A stretch of DNA of 64,000 nt from an uncultured Alkaliphilus sp. (GCA_938074565.1 CALJEQ010000023.1:62001-126000); one strand, 5' to 3'. Shown: positions 33,798 to 42,799, numbered from the stretch's first letter. The notes: generated by a model not told the origin, from the sequence alone. A program made the numbers and translations.

Positions 33798-33869
33798 TGT
33801 TAATACTTTGTTATGTATTTGTTAAATCTATGTTAAGTTTTTTAACAGGGATTTAACATAGTTTTAACT
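33798..33869 (-). promoter_or_regulatory. Pho-box-like arrays upstream of the phosphate transporter
   Basis: Read on the minus strand, TTAACA, TTAACA, ATAACA and TTAACA lie at exact 11-bp steps (plus-strand positions 33831, 33820, 33809 and 33798). On the plus strand a second array reads TTAACA (33842), TTAACA (33853) and TTAACT (33864), again at 11 bp. Direct TTAACA-like repeats with about 5-bp spacers are the Bacillus PhoP box. The promoter-proximal array sits at the -35 distance from the transporter start. Confidence 0.75.
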
Positions 33870-33898
33870 GAATTACCAAATTATTATCAGCTTTTTCA

Positions 33899-34840
33899 CT
33901 ATAACATATTACATTGTTTATTACTACAATGCTTTTTATTTTTTTTTATATCTAACAAACATGGATCTAAATGTACTATTACATCTTCTAAATGTTGTAT
34001 TTTAGCTCTAATAATCCCCTCGATTTCATCTGCCACCCGATGACCCTCATGCACTTCCATATAGGGATCTACACATACCTTTACATCTACAAACACCACC
34101 GAACCATGTCTTCTTGTTCTAATATCATTAATAAAATGAATCTCCTCTAATGCCATTATTTTTTCTTTAATTTCATCTATATCCTCTATTTGAATAGATA
34201 CATCAATTAAACCATGAAAACTTTCGTTTAATATGTCTAATCCTACTTTAACTACAATTAAGGATACCACCAACCCCATTATTGAGTCCAACATCATAAA
34301 ACCGAAATATGCACCTAAAATACCTACTAAGGCAGCTATTGATGAAAATGCATCTGATCGATGATGCCACGCATCTGCTCTTAAAGCCTCACTGTTTATT
34401 TTATTTGCTATTTTTATAGTTACTTGATATTGAAATTCTTTTAATACAATGGAAATTGATGCAGCAAAGAAGGCATACTTCCCCACCACTACCATTTGTT
34501 GATTTTTTAATGCAAAAAAAGAATTTATTCCTATATTTAATCCTACTAGCACTAGAATGATTGCCAAAAGAAAGGTAACTACTGTTTCAATTTTTTCATG
34601 GCCATATGGGTGTTTTTGATCCCTTGGTTTTTTAGCTAATACTAATGCAATTAATACCCCAAAGGTGGTAACCACATCTGAACCAGAATGAATACCATCG
34701 GCTAATAATCCTTTGCTATTGGATAAAATACCCGCAGTTAATTTCAATAAAAGCAAAATTATATTAATAACCATAGTCATTAATAAAACTTTGTTTAACT
34801 CTTTATTTGATACTTCTTCTTTATTATTAGATTTCCCCAT
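33899..34840 (-). CDS. cation diffusion facilitator (CDF) metal exporter
   Basis: 313 residues, six transmembrane helices. The transport site shows DGIHSGSD (helix II) and AWHHRSDA (helix V), the D/H and H..D arrangement of the family; DGxxxSD-type sites are found in Zn, Mn and Fe exporters. A cytosolic dimerisation domain follows (about 205-295). The tail KKHCSNKQCNML adds a Cys/His cluster that may bind metal. The ion cannot be fixed; manganese, iron and zinc are candidates. Monocistronic. Confidence 0.88.
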   Translation of the reverse strand: MGKSNNKEEVSNKELNKVLLMTMVINIILLLLKLTAGILSNSKGLLADGIHSGSDVVTTFGVLIALVLAKKPRDQKHPYGHEKIETVVTFLLAIILVLVGLNIGINSFFALKNQQMVVVGKYAFFAASISIVLKEFQYQVTIKIANKINSEALRADAWHHRSDAFSSIAALVGILGAYFGFMMLDSIMGLVVSLIVVKVGLDILNESFHGLIDVSIQIEDIDEIKEKIMALEEIHFINDIRTRRHGSVVFVDVKVCVDPYMEVHEGHRVADEIEGIIRAKIQHLEDVIVHLDPCLLDIKKNKKHCSNKQCNML

Positions 34841-35141
34841 GGAAGCCCCTCCATTTTTTCAATTGATACTACTATCACATTATATGCTTAAGCTGTTAAT
34901 TTGTAAACCCTTGTAATTGTTGATTTTTAGTAAATATTTTAATGATTTATTTTATCAAATGATAATGATATTTATTTTTTAAGTTTTAATCTTTAAGAAC
35001 TTATTACCATATAAATAAAGATAGTATTTCCTTATAAAAATTCCTATTAGAGGATATACTTTTTTTTTGTTTTATGGTATATTAAATATGAAATTTTATT
35101 GGTTATCTAATTACATAAAACTTATTAAGGGGGCGTATATA

Positions 35142-35369
35142 ATGTTTGAAAGAATAAGAGAAATTATTGTTGAACAACTAGGACTTGATGACGTTGAAGG
35201 TATTGAGCGTTCTACTACATTGCTTGGTGATTTAGAAGCAGATTCTTTAGACGCTGTAGAAATTATTATGGCTATTGAAGATGAATTTGGAGTTGAAATT
35301 CCAGATGAAGAAGTTGAAAACTTCAAAAACATTGGCGATATTGTAGATTTTGTAGAAAGCCATAAATAA
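35142..35369 (+). CDS. acpP: acyl carrier protein
   Basis: 75 residues from the ATG at 35142 (AAGGGGGC upstream). The phosphopantetheine serine lies in LEADSLDAVEIIMAIEDEF (about residue 36). The charge pattern is strongly acidic, as in fatty-acid ACPs. It stands alone rather than in a fab cluster, and a strong terminator follows. It could be the housekeeping ACP or an extra paralogue. Confidence 0.93.
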   Translation: MFERIREIIVEQLGLDDVEGIERSTTLLGDLEADSLDAVEIIMAIEDEFGVEIPDEEVENFKNIGDIVDFVESHK

Positions 35370-35372
35370 TAA

Positions 35373-35405
35373 AAAATGTACTGTCATCTGACAGTACATT
35401 TTTTT
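35373..35405 (+). terminator. terminator after acpP
   Basis: AAATGTACTGTCA/TGACAGTACATTT with a two-base loop, followed by seven T. Confidence 0.92.
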
Positions 35406-35524
35406 AGGTCATCGGGTGATTTTTATAGATTATTTTTATATTATAAGTAACCAAATTGATAAAACTACATACTGTATATATGAAAGGTTAATTACTTTCT
35501 AAATTACATTAAGGAGGTTTTTCT

Positions 35525-36139
35525 GTGGAAGTTAATAACAACAATCATACAATGAACCCTGGTCACCAAGACCATACATGTCAACCTCAACCAACAATGC
35601 CTGATATGGGTATGATGCCCCCATGTTATGATTATATGCCTGGTATGGGTATGATGCCTCCAGGTTGTGGTTGTATGCCTGATATGGGTGCTATGCCTCC
35701 AGGTTGTGGTTGTATGCCTGATATGGGCGCTATGCCTCCAGATTATGGTTATATGCCTGATATGGGCGCTATGCCTCCAAGTTATGGTTATATGCCTGAT
35801 ATGGGCGCTATGCCTCCAGGTTATGGTTATATGCCTGATATGGGTGCTATGCCTGATATGGGAATGATGCCTGGTTACAGCCCAATGCCTGGCTGCTATC
35901 CTCCAGTATCAATTCCATGCCCAACTATTCCAAGTATGCCTATACCTAGTATGCCAATTACAGAGTACCCCCATCATCACCATCCAGATCACATGAAAAA
36001 AATGTATTACATGCATATGTACATTTCAGCAATGCATAAAGCAGAAGCCTATAAACACAAAATGATGTACCATGATCACCACCATGATCATGCCCATCAT
36101 TGTGATCATACTCATCATTGCCGCCATGATGACAAATAA
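35525..36139 (+). CDS. Met/Pro/Gly/Cys-repeat protein with His-rich tail
   Basis: 204 residues from a GTG at 35525 (AAGGAGG about eight bases upstream). Residues 29-106 are six tandem 13-residue repeats of the form G-(A/M)-M-P-P-x-(C/Y)-(G/D)-(C/Y)-M-P-D-M. A Pro-rich linker follows, then a His-rich C-terminus with HHHHPDH and HDHHHDHAHHCDHTHHC. No signal peptide. No family recognised. The composition suggests metal binding (Cu by Met/His/Cys) or a cross-linked spore-coat layer like other Tyr/Gly/Cys-rich coat proteins; both are inference. Confidence 0.75.
   Translation: MEVNNNNHTMNPGHQDHTCQPQPTMPDMGMMPPCYDYMPGMGMMPPGCGCMPDMGAMPPGCGCMPDMGAMPPDYGYMPDMGAMPPSYGYMPDMGAMPPGYGYMPDMGAMPDMGMMPGYSPMPGCYPPVSIPCPTIPSMPIPSMPITEYPHHHHPDHMKKMYYMHMYISAMHKAEAYKHKMMYHDHHHDHAHHCDHTHHCRHDDK
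35609..35842 (+). repeat. six 39-bp in-frame tandem repeats
   Basis: Each unit encodes 13 residues, with the third to sixth nearly identical at DNA level (ggcgctatgcctcca...tatgcctgat). Such arrays expand and contract by slippage, so copy number may vary among strains. Confidence 0.85.
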
Positions 36140-36149
36140 ATTATTATAC

Positions 36150-36184
36150 ATAAAACAGGTCTAATTTGACCTGTTTTATATTTA
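36150..36184. terminator. bidirectional terminator between convergent genes
   Basis: ATAAAACAGGTC/GACCTGTTTTAT stem with a six-base loop between the repeat-protein gene and the convergent Asp23 gene. Confidence 0.85.
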
Positions 36185-36187
36185 TTT

Positions 36188-36547
36188 CTATGGTAGTTTT
36201 ATATCTTGTACATACACATTTACTTTTTCTACATTAATGTCAGTCATCACTTCTATTGCCTGTTTAACTTTTTCTTGTACCATTTTCACCAATTGAGGAA
36301 TAACAACTCCATACTCTACTACAACAGAGATATTAATTTCAATAAACTTTTCTTCGTTATCTATTTTTACAGCTTTTTTACTATTGTTTTTTTTACTAAA
36401 GGTTTCTACAATGTTTTTTGATAAACCACTACTAAAGGAAACTATTCCTTTTATCTCTTCTATTGTCTTTTGAGTAATCACCATTATAACATCATTGGAT
36501 ATTTTTATTTTCCCTTGCTCTGCTGTTAACTCCATAGCATTTTTCAT
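36188..36547 (-). CDS. Asp23/Gls24 family envelope stress protein
   Basis: 119 residues. The compact alpha/beta fold is shown by GKIKISNDVIMVITQKTIEE, then the EINISVVVEYGVVIPQLVKM core and KAIEVMTDINVEKVNVYVQDI. Relatives such as AmaP/Asp23 lie at the membrane and in Bacillus YqhY/YloU link to lipid metabolism. No membrane anchor is present here. Proximity to acpP may be coincidental. Confidence 0.85.
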   Translation of the reverse strand: MKNAMELTAEQGKIKISNDVIMVITQKTIEEIKGIVSFSSGLSKNIVETFSKKNNSKKAVKIDNEEKFIEINISVVVEYGVVIPQLVKMVQEKVKQAIEVMTDINVEKVNVYVQDIKLP

Positions 36548-36583
36548 TTACACTCCTCCTCATTAATCAATACTTAAATTTTA

Positions 36584-37192
36584 CTAATCTTTTTCAAATA
36601 TTTTATTAATTTGTATATATTCTTCATAAGTATTAACATTATTAAAACATAGCATTAGGGGATCAAATTTTAATATTGTTTCTTTTTCAATCAGTTTTAC
36701 ATCTAATTGCTTTAATAAATCAATAATCTTATAACAGTTATTTTCTAGAAATTTCTTCATTAGTGGAATACAACTCTTATTATATAGTGCATGTAAAGGC
36801 TCATAGTGAGGATTAATGAATGGAATTAAAATATCTTCTTCTTTATACTCATCTATCATCTGTTGAATAAGGCGAATATTAATGTTAGGCATATCACATG
36901 CAATGGCAAAGACACAAGAATATTTAGCCACAATTAAACCTGAATAAATTCCCAACAAAGAGTTTTTTTTATCCATGATAATAGCATCACGGGCAAACTT
37001 AACTTCTTTTAAGAACTCATAATCTTCTGGTGTATCAGTAATAATAATTATCTCTTGAAATAAATTACTTAGAGGTTCAACCACTCTTTCAATCATGGTT
37101 TTCTCTCCCAACTTCATCAATGCTTTATTCTGACCCATCCTACTACTAGCTCCACCGGCTAGTATTATAACCGACATTTCTATTTTGTTCAT
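36584..37192 (-). CDS. mobA: molybdenum cofactor guanylyltransferase
   Basis: 202 residues. The nucleotidyltransferase N-terminus is IILAGGASSRMGQNKALMKLG, and AIACDMPNI holds the metal-binding Asp. It attaches GMP to molybdopterin to make the bis-MGD cofactor used by formate dehydrogenases and similar enzymes. It stands alone; no moa or mod genes are in the window, so the enzyme's client is elsewhere. Confidence 0.88.
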   Translation of the reverse strand: MNKIEMSVIILAGGASSRMGQNKALMKLGEKTMIERVVEPLSNLFQEIIIITDTPEDYEFLKEVKFARDAIIMDKKNSLLGIYSGLIVAKYSCVFAIACDMPNINIRLIQQMIDEYKEEDILIPFINPHYEPLHALYNKSCIPLMKKFLENNCYKIIDLLKQLDVKLIEKETILKFDPLMLCFNNVNTYEEYIQINKIFEKD

Positions 37193-37292
37193 ATTATGTA
37201 CACCTCAGTTAACAATATTATCTTTTATGTTTTTTATTATATCACATTTTAATAATATATTATTAAATTCAGGTGAGAAATAATTACAATTT

Positions 37293-37616
37293 TTAGTGAT
37301 TGCAACCTCCGCTACAACCACCTTTGCAACCTCCTCCCCTTTGATCTTCCTTATTATTTTTTGTAACCCCTTCAAAATCTGCGGTTAAACTAATATCCTT
37401 TAATAGAAAAATTTGATCTTCTAATTCATCAAAAAAAACTACATCGCAATCTTTTTCGTTACATGTATAGTACTTATCTTCTTTTATAAGTTTTTTAAAT
37501 TCATCCTTTACTACAGTTTTCACTACTAGGTAATTTATGTAATTACTTTCAGTATGACATACCGGACACTTTTTCTTCGGTTCATTATTCTTGTTATTGC
37601 AACCACACCCAGCCAT
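37293..37616 (-). CDS. CopZ-N-like zinc/iron-sulfur cysteine protein
   Basis: 107 residues, 13 cysteines. KKCPVCHTES and DKYYTCNEKDCDVVFFD match the N-terminal metal domain of Archaeoglobus-type CopZ, which binds Zn and a 2Fe-2S cluster. The usual HMA copper-chaperone domain is missing. Instead the protein begins with AGCGCNN and ends with GGGCKGGCSGGCNH, a CxxxCxxxC tail. A role in metal trafficking is inferred; copper donation cannot be claimed without the HMA part. Confidence 0.7.
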   Translation of the reverse strand: MAGCGCNNKNNEPKKKCPVCHTESNYINYLVVKTVVKDEFKKLIKEDKYYTCNEKDCDVVFFDELEDQIFLLKDISLTADFEGVTKNNKEDQRGGGCKGGCSGGCNH

Positions 37617-37642
37617 AATTATCCCCTTTCAATAAGTATTTT

Positions 37643-37678
37643 TTATAAATAAAGCTTGGCTATGCCAAGCTTTATTTA
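37643..37678. terminator. hairpin terminator after the YkuS-like gene
   Basis: AAATAAAGCTTGGC/GCCAAGCTTTATTT with a three-base loop; it overlaps the end of the UPF0180 gene. Confidence 0.75.
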
Positions 37679-37932
37679 TTAATACGTTCTTTCATTTTTT
37701 CATATACTTGATGGGGTACTAGTCCCATTGCTTCAATTACCTTGCCTGAATCCTTTGTTCTAGAAGACAAACCAGCATTATTCATATCATTTACTATAAT
37801 AGCATGATATTGATTAACGTCAATATCATGTATTTCATCATTAAAGTGTAATGCTCTAATATCATAACCTTTGTCAGTAAAATAATTTTTTATTTCTTCT
37901 AAACGATTTTCAACAACTACAGTTTTTTTCAA
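37672..37932 (-). CDS. YkuS (UPF0180) family protein
   Basis: 86 residues. VVVENRLEEIKNYFTDKGYD and NQYHAIIVNDMNNAGLS match the UPF0180 family of small Firmicute proteins. Function unknown. Single gene with its own terminator. Confidence 0.8.
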   Translation of the reverse strand: MKKTVVVENRLEEIKNYFTDKGYDIRALHFNDEIHDIDVNQYHAIIVNDMNNAGLSSRTKDSGKVIEAMGLVPHQVYEKMKERINK

Positions 37933-38008
37933 GACGATCCCTCCAATAGTTTTTCTCCGTCTTATTATTAGCTGTAGTTACAGATTCTATGTTTTATTTA
38001 GTAATAAT

Positions 38009-39400
38009 CTATTCAACCGAAGTGATATGCTGTACATATTTTTTATGAAAATAATAATTAAACCACGTTTTAGTAAAAATACCGAAGAAAAGGTTTGAAG
38101 CAGCTAACCCCAACCAAATACCAACTGTCTTTAAATTTAATAAATATGCTAAAGTATAAGCTAAAGGAATGGCTAAAATAAACAGTCGGATTGCTGTTGT
38201 TATAAAGGTTGGTAATCCCTTCCCAATGGCTTGAAACGAGGCATTGGATACCATTCCAATACCAATAAAAATGTAGCTACATGCCATAATGCGTAAATAC
38301 TCTACACCATGTTTTAACACCATGCTGGTATCGTCTACACTTCCCTCTAAAAATATATTAAGTAATACTCGTGGAAAAGCAAGAGTAAAAACAGCAATAA
38401 CTCCCATTGTCGCCATAACAATGGTTAATGACTGACGATGTATTTTTTTTACCCTATCATATTTTTTTGCCCCAAAGTTTTGCCCCAACATGGCAATGGT
38501 GGCACTACCAAAGGCAACCCCAGGTAAAATTGCAATAGAATCTATTCTAAAGCCTAACGCATAGGCAGCCACTGCTGCTTCAGAAAAATCCATAGCAAAC
38601 TTGTTAACAAATATCATTGTAAAGGCAACAGTTCCTTGGGCAACAGCTGATGGTAAACCCACCTTCAACATTTCTAACACTAATTTGCCTTTAAATTTAA
38701 AATCACTGAATTTCAGCTGAATATCACTTCTTTTTTGAAGTAAAAAGGTTATTGCTACAGCAAGCCCCACCGTCCAAGAAAGGGCAGTAGCCAGTGCAGC
38801 TCCTGTTACTCCTAATTTTGGAAATGGTCCTATTCCAAATATTAATAAAGGGTCTAATATAATGTTCATAATTGTACTTCCCAAAAGGATAAACATGGTT
38901 AAACCAGTCTTTCCTTCTCCTCTAAAAATCCCATCTATTGAAAAGTATAAAAACTTAATAGGCATTGCCACTACAATAATGATAATGTAATTTAAGGCTA
39001 AACGGTGAACCTCACCCTCTGCCCCCATAAACCTTAACATTGGTTTAATCGCTAAAGTTCCAAAAACTAAAAATGCTAATCCTAAAAGTAACGCTAGAAA
39101 CATACCATTGATGGCAGAATTATTTGTTTTTTCTTGATCATTGGCGCCTATACTTCTAGCCACCACCGAGCTAATACCTATGGATAAACCCGACCCCAGC
39201 GAGACACTTAACATAAAGATTGGAAAAGTTAAACCCATAGCTGCAATGGCTTCTGTCCCTAAACGAGACACAAAATAGGTATCTACTATATTAAACAGCG
39301 TTTGCATAAACATTGCCACTAAAATAGGTAATGCTAAAAAGATAAATGTTTTACCAATTTTGCCCTCCAATAAATCTAATTTTCTTTTCCCTCTATCCAC
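38009..39400 (-). CDS. MATE family efflux transporter
   Basis: 463 residues with twelve predicted helices in two halves. It begins FIFLALPILVAMFMQTLFNIVDTYFVSRLG, then IAAMGLTFPIF; the second half has IDSIAILPGVAFGSATIAMLGQNFGA. Na+- or H+-driven export of drugs or metabolites. The NorM/DinF subfamily is not resolved. Monocistronic, beside but divergent in function from the pan operon that precedes it on the same strand. Confidence 0.9.
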   Translation of the reverse strand: MDRGKRKLDLLEGKIGKTFIFLALPILVAMFMQTLFNIVDTYFVSRLGTEAIAAMGLTFPIFMLSVSLGSGLSIGISSVVARSIGANDQEKTNNSAINGMFLALLLGLAFLVFGTLAIKPMLRFMGAEGEVHRLALNYIIIIVVAMPIKFLYFSIDGIFRGEGKTGLTMFILLGSTIMNIILDPLLIFGIGPFPKLGVTGAALATALSWTVGLAVAITFLLQKRSDIQLKFSDFKFKGKLVLEMLKVGLPSAVAQGTVAFTMIFVNKFAMDFSEAAVAAYALGFRIDSIAILPGVAFGSATIAMLGQNFGAKKYDRVKKIHRQSLTIVMATMGVIAVFTLAFPRVLLNIFLEGSVDDTSMVLKHGVEYLRIMACSYIFIGIGMVSNASFQAIGKGLPTFITTAIRLFILAIPLAYTLAYLLNLKTVGIWLGLAASNLFFGIFTKTWFNYYFHKKYVQHITSVE

Positions 39401-39493
39401 TGTTTTTCCCCCTCGTTATATTACCAGCTTATGTATTATTATTTATTGTTATTATTATATTATCTTTCCCATTAAAAATCAAAGAATATGCAA

Positions 39494-39520
39494 AAGAGGG
39501 TATACTAATGTATACCCCCT
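39494..39520 (-). terminator. hairpin after panD
   Basis: GGGTATAC/GTATACCC with a four-base loop; on the minus strand only a short TTTT follows, so termination may be partial. Confidence 0.55.
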
Positions 39521-39547
39521 TTACTGGATGAAAAACCTCCATCTTAT

Positions 39548-39931
39548 TTAAAGACTTACTCCAGGTTTTTCTTCGTACTTCATCTCAACAACTTTATTGT
39601 TTTCCCCTAATACAACTACTGTTGGTTTAAAGGTTTCTGCTTCTTTTGCATCAATCATACAATAGGCAATGATAATAACTTGATCCCCTGGTTGTACTAA
39701 TCTAGCAGCTGCACCATTCAAGCAAACCACACCACTGTTTCTTTCACCTTTAATAACATAAGTTTCAAACCTAGCACCATTATTATTATTTACAATTTGA
39801 ACCTTTTCATTAGGATAAATATTAGAAGCTTCTAAAAGAGCCTCGTCAATAGTTATACTTCCAACATAATTTAAATTAGCTTCCGTCACCGTTGCACGAT
39901 GAAGCTTAGATTTAAAAAAAGTTAACATCAT
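39548..39931 (-). CDS. panD: aspartate 1-decarboxylase precursor
   Basis: 127 residues, the usual proenzyme size. It self-cleaves at Gly-Ser in NYVGSITID (Ser25) to create the pyruvoyl cofactor, then makes beta-alanine from aspartate for pantothenate. [18 protein letters not shown] and [18 protein letters not shown] are family blocks. Last gene of panG-panB-panC-panD, 5 bp after panC. Confidence 0.95.
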   Translation of the reverse strand: MMLTFFKSKLHRATVTEANLNYVGSITIDEALLEASNIYPNEKVQIVNNNNGARFETYVIKGERNSGVVCLNGAAARLVQPGDQVIIIAYCMIDAKEAETFKPTVVVLGENNKVVEMKYEEKPGVSL

Positions 39932-39936
39932 TTTAG

Positions 39937-40785
39937 TTACGCCTCCATAATTATATTATCTATCAGTCTTACCTTACCTACTTTAGCAGCTAAGGCTATT
40001 AAAACTTTTCCTTTAATCTCTTTTACTTCTTCAAGGGTTTCAAAATCAACTATTTTAATATAGTCCACTTTTATTGAAGTCTCTTCTTCTATGTTATCTT
40101 CAATTACCCCAAACAATTCAACAGCATCCCTTGTCCCTGCTTCAATCAAAGATTTAGCATTGAATAAGCTCCTGGATAAAACTAAAGCAGCTTGACGATC
40201 AGTTGGGGTTAAGTTAACATTTCTAGAACTCATGGCTAATCCATCGGATTCCCTAATAATAGGACATGGTACGATTTCTACATTCATATTTAAGTCCTTC
40301 ACCATTTTTTGAATAACTGCCACCTGTTGAGCATCCTTTAGACCAAAATAAGCTTTGTTTGGTGACACTATTTGAAAAAGTTTATTTACTACTGTAGTAA
40401 CCCCTTTAAAATGACCAGGTCTAGAAGCTCCACAAAGTTTATCTGTAATCCCAAAAACCTCAACATAAGTTTGATACCCATTAGGGTACATTTCCTCCAC
40501 AGTGGGATGGAAAATATACTCTGCACCACCAGCTTCAGAAAGTTCTTTATCCCGTTTTAAATCCCTTGGATAAACATCATAGTCTTCATTTACACCAAAC
40601 TGTGTGGGATTAACAAATATACTAACCACTACAACATCATTTTCAGCTTTAGCCCTTTTAACTAAAGAGATATGCCCCTCATGTAAATAACCCATGGTTG
40701 GTACAAACCCTATTGTTTTACCCCTTTGTTTTTCATTTTCAATGATTTTTCTCATTTCATGAATGGTAGCTATCATTTTAACCAT
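39937..40785 (-). CDS. panC: pantothenate synthetase
   Basis: 282 residues. It condenses pantoate and beta-alanine using [20 protein letters not shown] holds the HxGH nucleotide site, and MSSRNVNL is the KMSKS-equivalent loop. [17 protein letters not shown] is typical. AAGGAGTGG precedes the ATG. It is 17 bp after panB. Confidence 0.96.
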   Translation of the reverse strand: MVKMIATIHEMRKIIENEKQRGKTIGFVPTMGYLHEGHISLVKRAKAENDVVVVSIFVNPTQFGVNEDYDVYPRDLKRDKELSEAGGAEYIFHPTVEEMYPNGYQTYVEVFGITDKLCGASRPGHFKGVTTVVNKLFQIVSPNKAYFGLKDAQQVAVIQKMVKDLNMNVEIVPCPIIRESDGLAMSSRNVNLTPTDRQAALVLSRSLFNAKSLIEAGTRDAVELFGVIEDNIEEETSIKVDYIKIVDFETLEEVKEIKGKVLIALAAKVGKVRLIDNIIMEA

Positions 40786-40802
40786 AGTATTTATTCCACT
40801 CC

Positions 40803-41633
40803 TTAGTATAACTTTTTCATGGTTTCTTCGTCAATTGTAAAAGTATGTTTTTCTTCTGGAAAAACACCTTCTTGTATTTCTTGACAATAGGAAACTACTG
40901 CTTCACGTATGGAAGTACCCATATCTATATATTTTTTAACAAACTTTGGTGTAAAGTCACTGTACATGCCTAACATGTCTTGGGTAACTAATACTTGCCC
41001 GTCGCAATATTTCCCTGCCCCGATACCAATTGTTGGTATATCAACACTTTCAGAAACCAACTTAGCTAATTTTTCTGGTATACACTCCAACACAATAGCA
41101 AAAGCTCCTGCTTCCTGTAACAATTTTGCGTCATCTATAATTTTCTTAGCCTGAGCCTCATTTTTCCCTTGTACTTTAAATCCACCCATCATATTAACCG
41201 ATTGAGGAGTTAAACCAAGATGACCTACTACTGGTATTTGTGCCTTTACGAGGGCTTCCACCTTATCAATAATTTCTTTGCCACCCTCTAGCTTAACTGC
41301 ATGGGCATTACCTTCTTGAATTAATCGACCTGCATTTTTAATGGTTTCTTCAACACTAACATGATAGGATAAAAACGGCATATCTCCAATAACTAATGCT
41401 CTTTTTACCCCCCTTGCAACAGCTTTTGTATGATGAATCATATCCTCTAAAGTTACTTGTAGAGTATTATCATAGCCCAATACCACCATACCCAATGAAT
41501 CGCCTACTAAAATACTATCTACCCCAGCTTCGTCCACTAACTTTGCAGTAGAGTAATCATAAGCAGTTAACATTGATATTTTATGACCTTCTTTTTTCGA
41601 TTTTATAAAAGACGCAGTAGTAAACTTATTCAT
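40803..41633 (-). CDS. panB: 3-methyl-2-oxobutanoate hydroxymethyltransferase
   Basis: 276 residues from the ATG at 41633, whose first base overlaps the panG stop codon (TAATG). Adds the hydroxymethyl group from methylene-THF to ketoisovalerate, giving ketopantoate. Family blocks are [35 protein letters not shown] and [21 protein letters not shown] lies upstream within the end of panG. Coupling to panG fits PanG using the PanB product. Confidence 0.95.
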   Translation of the reverse strand: MNKFTTASFIKSKKEGHKISMLTAYDYSTAKLVDEAGVDSILVGDSLGMVVLGYDNTLQVTLEDMIHHTKAVARGVKRALVIGDMPFLSYHVSVEETIKNAGRLIQEGNAHAVKLEGGKEIIDKVEALVKAQIPVVGHLGLTPQSVNMMGGFKVQGKNEAQAKKIIDDAKLLQEAGAFAIVLECIPEKLAKLVSESVDIPTIGIGAGKYCDGQVLVTQDMLGMYSDFTPKFVKKYIDMGTSIREAVVSYCQEIQEGVFPEEKHTFTIDEETMKKLY

Positions 41634-42511
41634 TATAATTTTCCCTCTTTCCATAATTGATTTAGTGAATCTATATTTTCTTGATTATTTAACTTTTTAA
41701 CTGTAGCAAGTTTAGTGGTTTCTTCCCCCAAAACTTTATATAATTCCATAAGATGAGGAACTTTTTCCTCCATTCTTGACAAATGATTTTTTATTGTATT
41801 AATATCGCCTCTAGCAATTGGTCCAGTTAAAGCTTCGGCTGTTCCTAGTTTTTTAATATTATTAAGACTACCTAAAATCAAAGGTGATAGGGCATTAAAT
41901 CCCTTTTGGGAATCTATATTTGAAGCTTCAAAAAGCCTTAAGCCTAAATCTATTAAAGTCACTAAATAATTTGACACCACACAAGCTGCTGAATGATATA
42001 GGGCTTTATCTTCCCCTTGAATAATAAAAAAATCATTCCCACAAGTCTCCATTAATTTAGTTAATACACTAAGTTGCTCTTCATCCCCCTCTATACTAAA
42101 CACAGTGTTTTTTAAGTCTTCCACTGCTGTTACTACATCAGCAAAAGCCTGTAGTGGATGCAAAGAGTATAAGTAACTGTTTTTATGTTTTACCTTTATG
42201 TCATTTAAAATATTAGAACTATGGGCGCCACTCATATGAATAAATAGTTTTTCCTCCTGTAGTTCCTTTAACTTACAAATTTCTTCAACAATTAAAGGAA
42301 TAACATCATCTGGAGTAGTGATAAAAACCACTGTTGATGCTTTTACTAATTCCTCTAGATTAACAAAAACATGACCTCCTACAATTTCAGTTGATATTTT
42401 AGAAGATTCAATGCTTCTACTATAATAGCCTTGAATATTAAAACCATTATTACTTAAATATTTTCCAAAACTTTTTCCTACTTTACCTGCTCCTATAAAA
42501 CCTACCTTCAT
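41633..42511 (-). CDS. panG: PanG-type ketopantoate reductase (DUF2520)
   Basis: 292 residues. An N-terminal Rossmann domain ([15 protein letters not shown]) is followed by a DUF2520 C-terminal domain (about 130 onward; [11 protein letters not shown], then [18 protein letters not shown]). COG5495 members of this layout were shown in Francisella to be ketopantoate reductases (PanG), and panE is absent here. Its translational coupling to panB makes that role highly likely. AAGGAAAGGGGG lies before the ATG. It is preceded by a 288-nt leader. Confidence 0.85.
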   Translation of the reverse strand: MKVGFIGAGKVGKSFGKYLSNNGFNIQGYYSRSIESSKISTEIVGGHVFVNLEELVKASTVVFITTPDDVIPLIVEEICKLKELQEEKLFIHMSGAHSSNILNDIKVKHKNSYLYSLHPLQAFADVVTAVEDLKNTVFSIEGDEEQLSVLTKLMETCGNDFFIIQGEDKALYHSAACVVSNYLVTLIDLGLRLFEASNIDSQKGFNALSPLILGSLNNIKKLGTAEALTGPIARGDINTIKNHLSRMEEKVPHLMELYKVLGEETTKLATVKKLNNQENIDSLNQLWKEGKL

Positions 42512-42601
42512 ATAAGTCCCCCTTTCCTTCTATTTATTAAACTAATATCAAAAAAGTAAATAACCTTCCCCTCAGACTTTTAGAAAAGACTAGAAGAAGG
42601 C

Positions 42602-42633
42602 AAAAATAAAACCCTCCTGCGAAAGCAAAAAGG
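42602..42633 (-). terminator. attenuator-like terminator in the pan operon leader
   Basis: On the minus strand CCTTTTTGC-tttc-GCAGGAGGG forms a nine-pair RNA stem (four G-U pairs), followed by TTTTATTTTT. It lies about 100 nt before panG and over 160 nt after the upstream MFS stop codon. Position suggests premature termination of the pan transcript. Confidence 0.6.
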
Positions 42634-42790
42634 CATAATAATACAAGGTCTTTTTCTCCCGTCTCGGTCCTTAAAGGCTCAGAGCAGAAATACATATTCA
42701 GATTTCTTAAACTAACTAATCATAATAAGGTATAGTTCCCAAAAGGGTTACCATCCAAGAACAGTTTAACATATGATTTTTTTAAAAACA
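42634..42790 (-). promoter_or_regulatory. uncharacterised structured leader of the pan operon
   Basis: On the minus strand a hairpin with unpaired adenosines, AUGGU-AA-CCC-uuuu-GGG-A-ACUAU (42754-42732), is followed by GC-rich GAGCCUUUAAGGACCGAGAC. The pan RNA motif reported upstream of panBCD in Firmicutes is a hairpin with bulged adenosines; this could be a member. No known riboswitch consensus was matched with certainty. Confidence 0.35.
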
Positions 42791-42799
42791 AGGAGTATT

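Noticed and set aside
34959-34975. tgataatgatatttatt upstream of the CDF gene as a Fur/MntR box
   Set aside because: Only one half of the TGATAATNATTATCA dyad is present; too weak to call in AT-rich sequence.
35609-35842. Regular 39-bp repeats resembling a CRISPR array
   Set aside because: Units are directly contiguous without unique spacers and keep one reading frame, so they are coding repeats; no cas genes are near.
39526-39545. ggatgaaaaacctccatctt at the end of panD as a remnant of the palindromic element
   Set aside because: The match to the element tip is good but only about 20 bp long, with no neighbouring element sequence; chance cannot be excluded.
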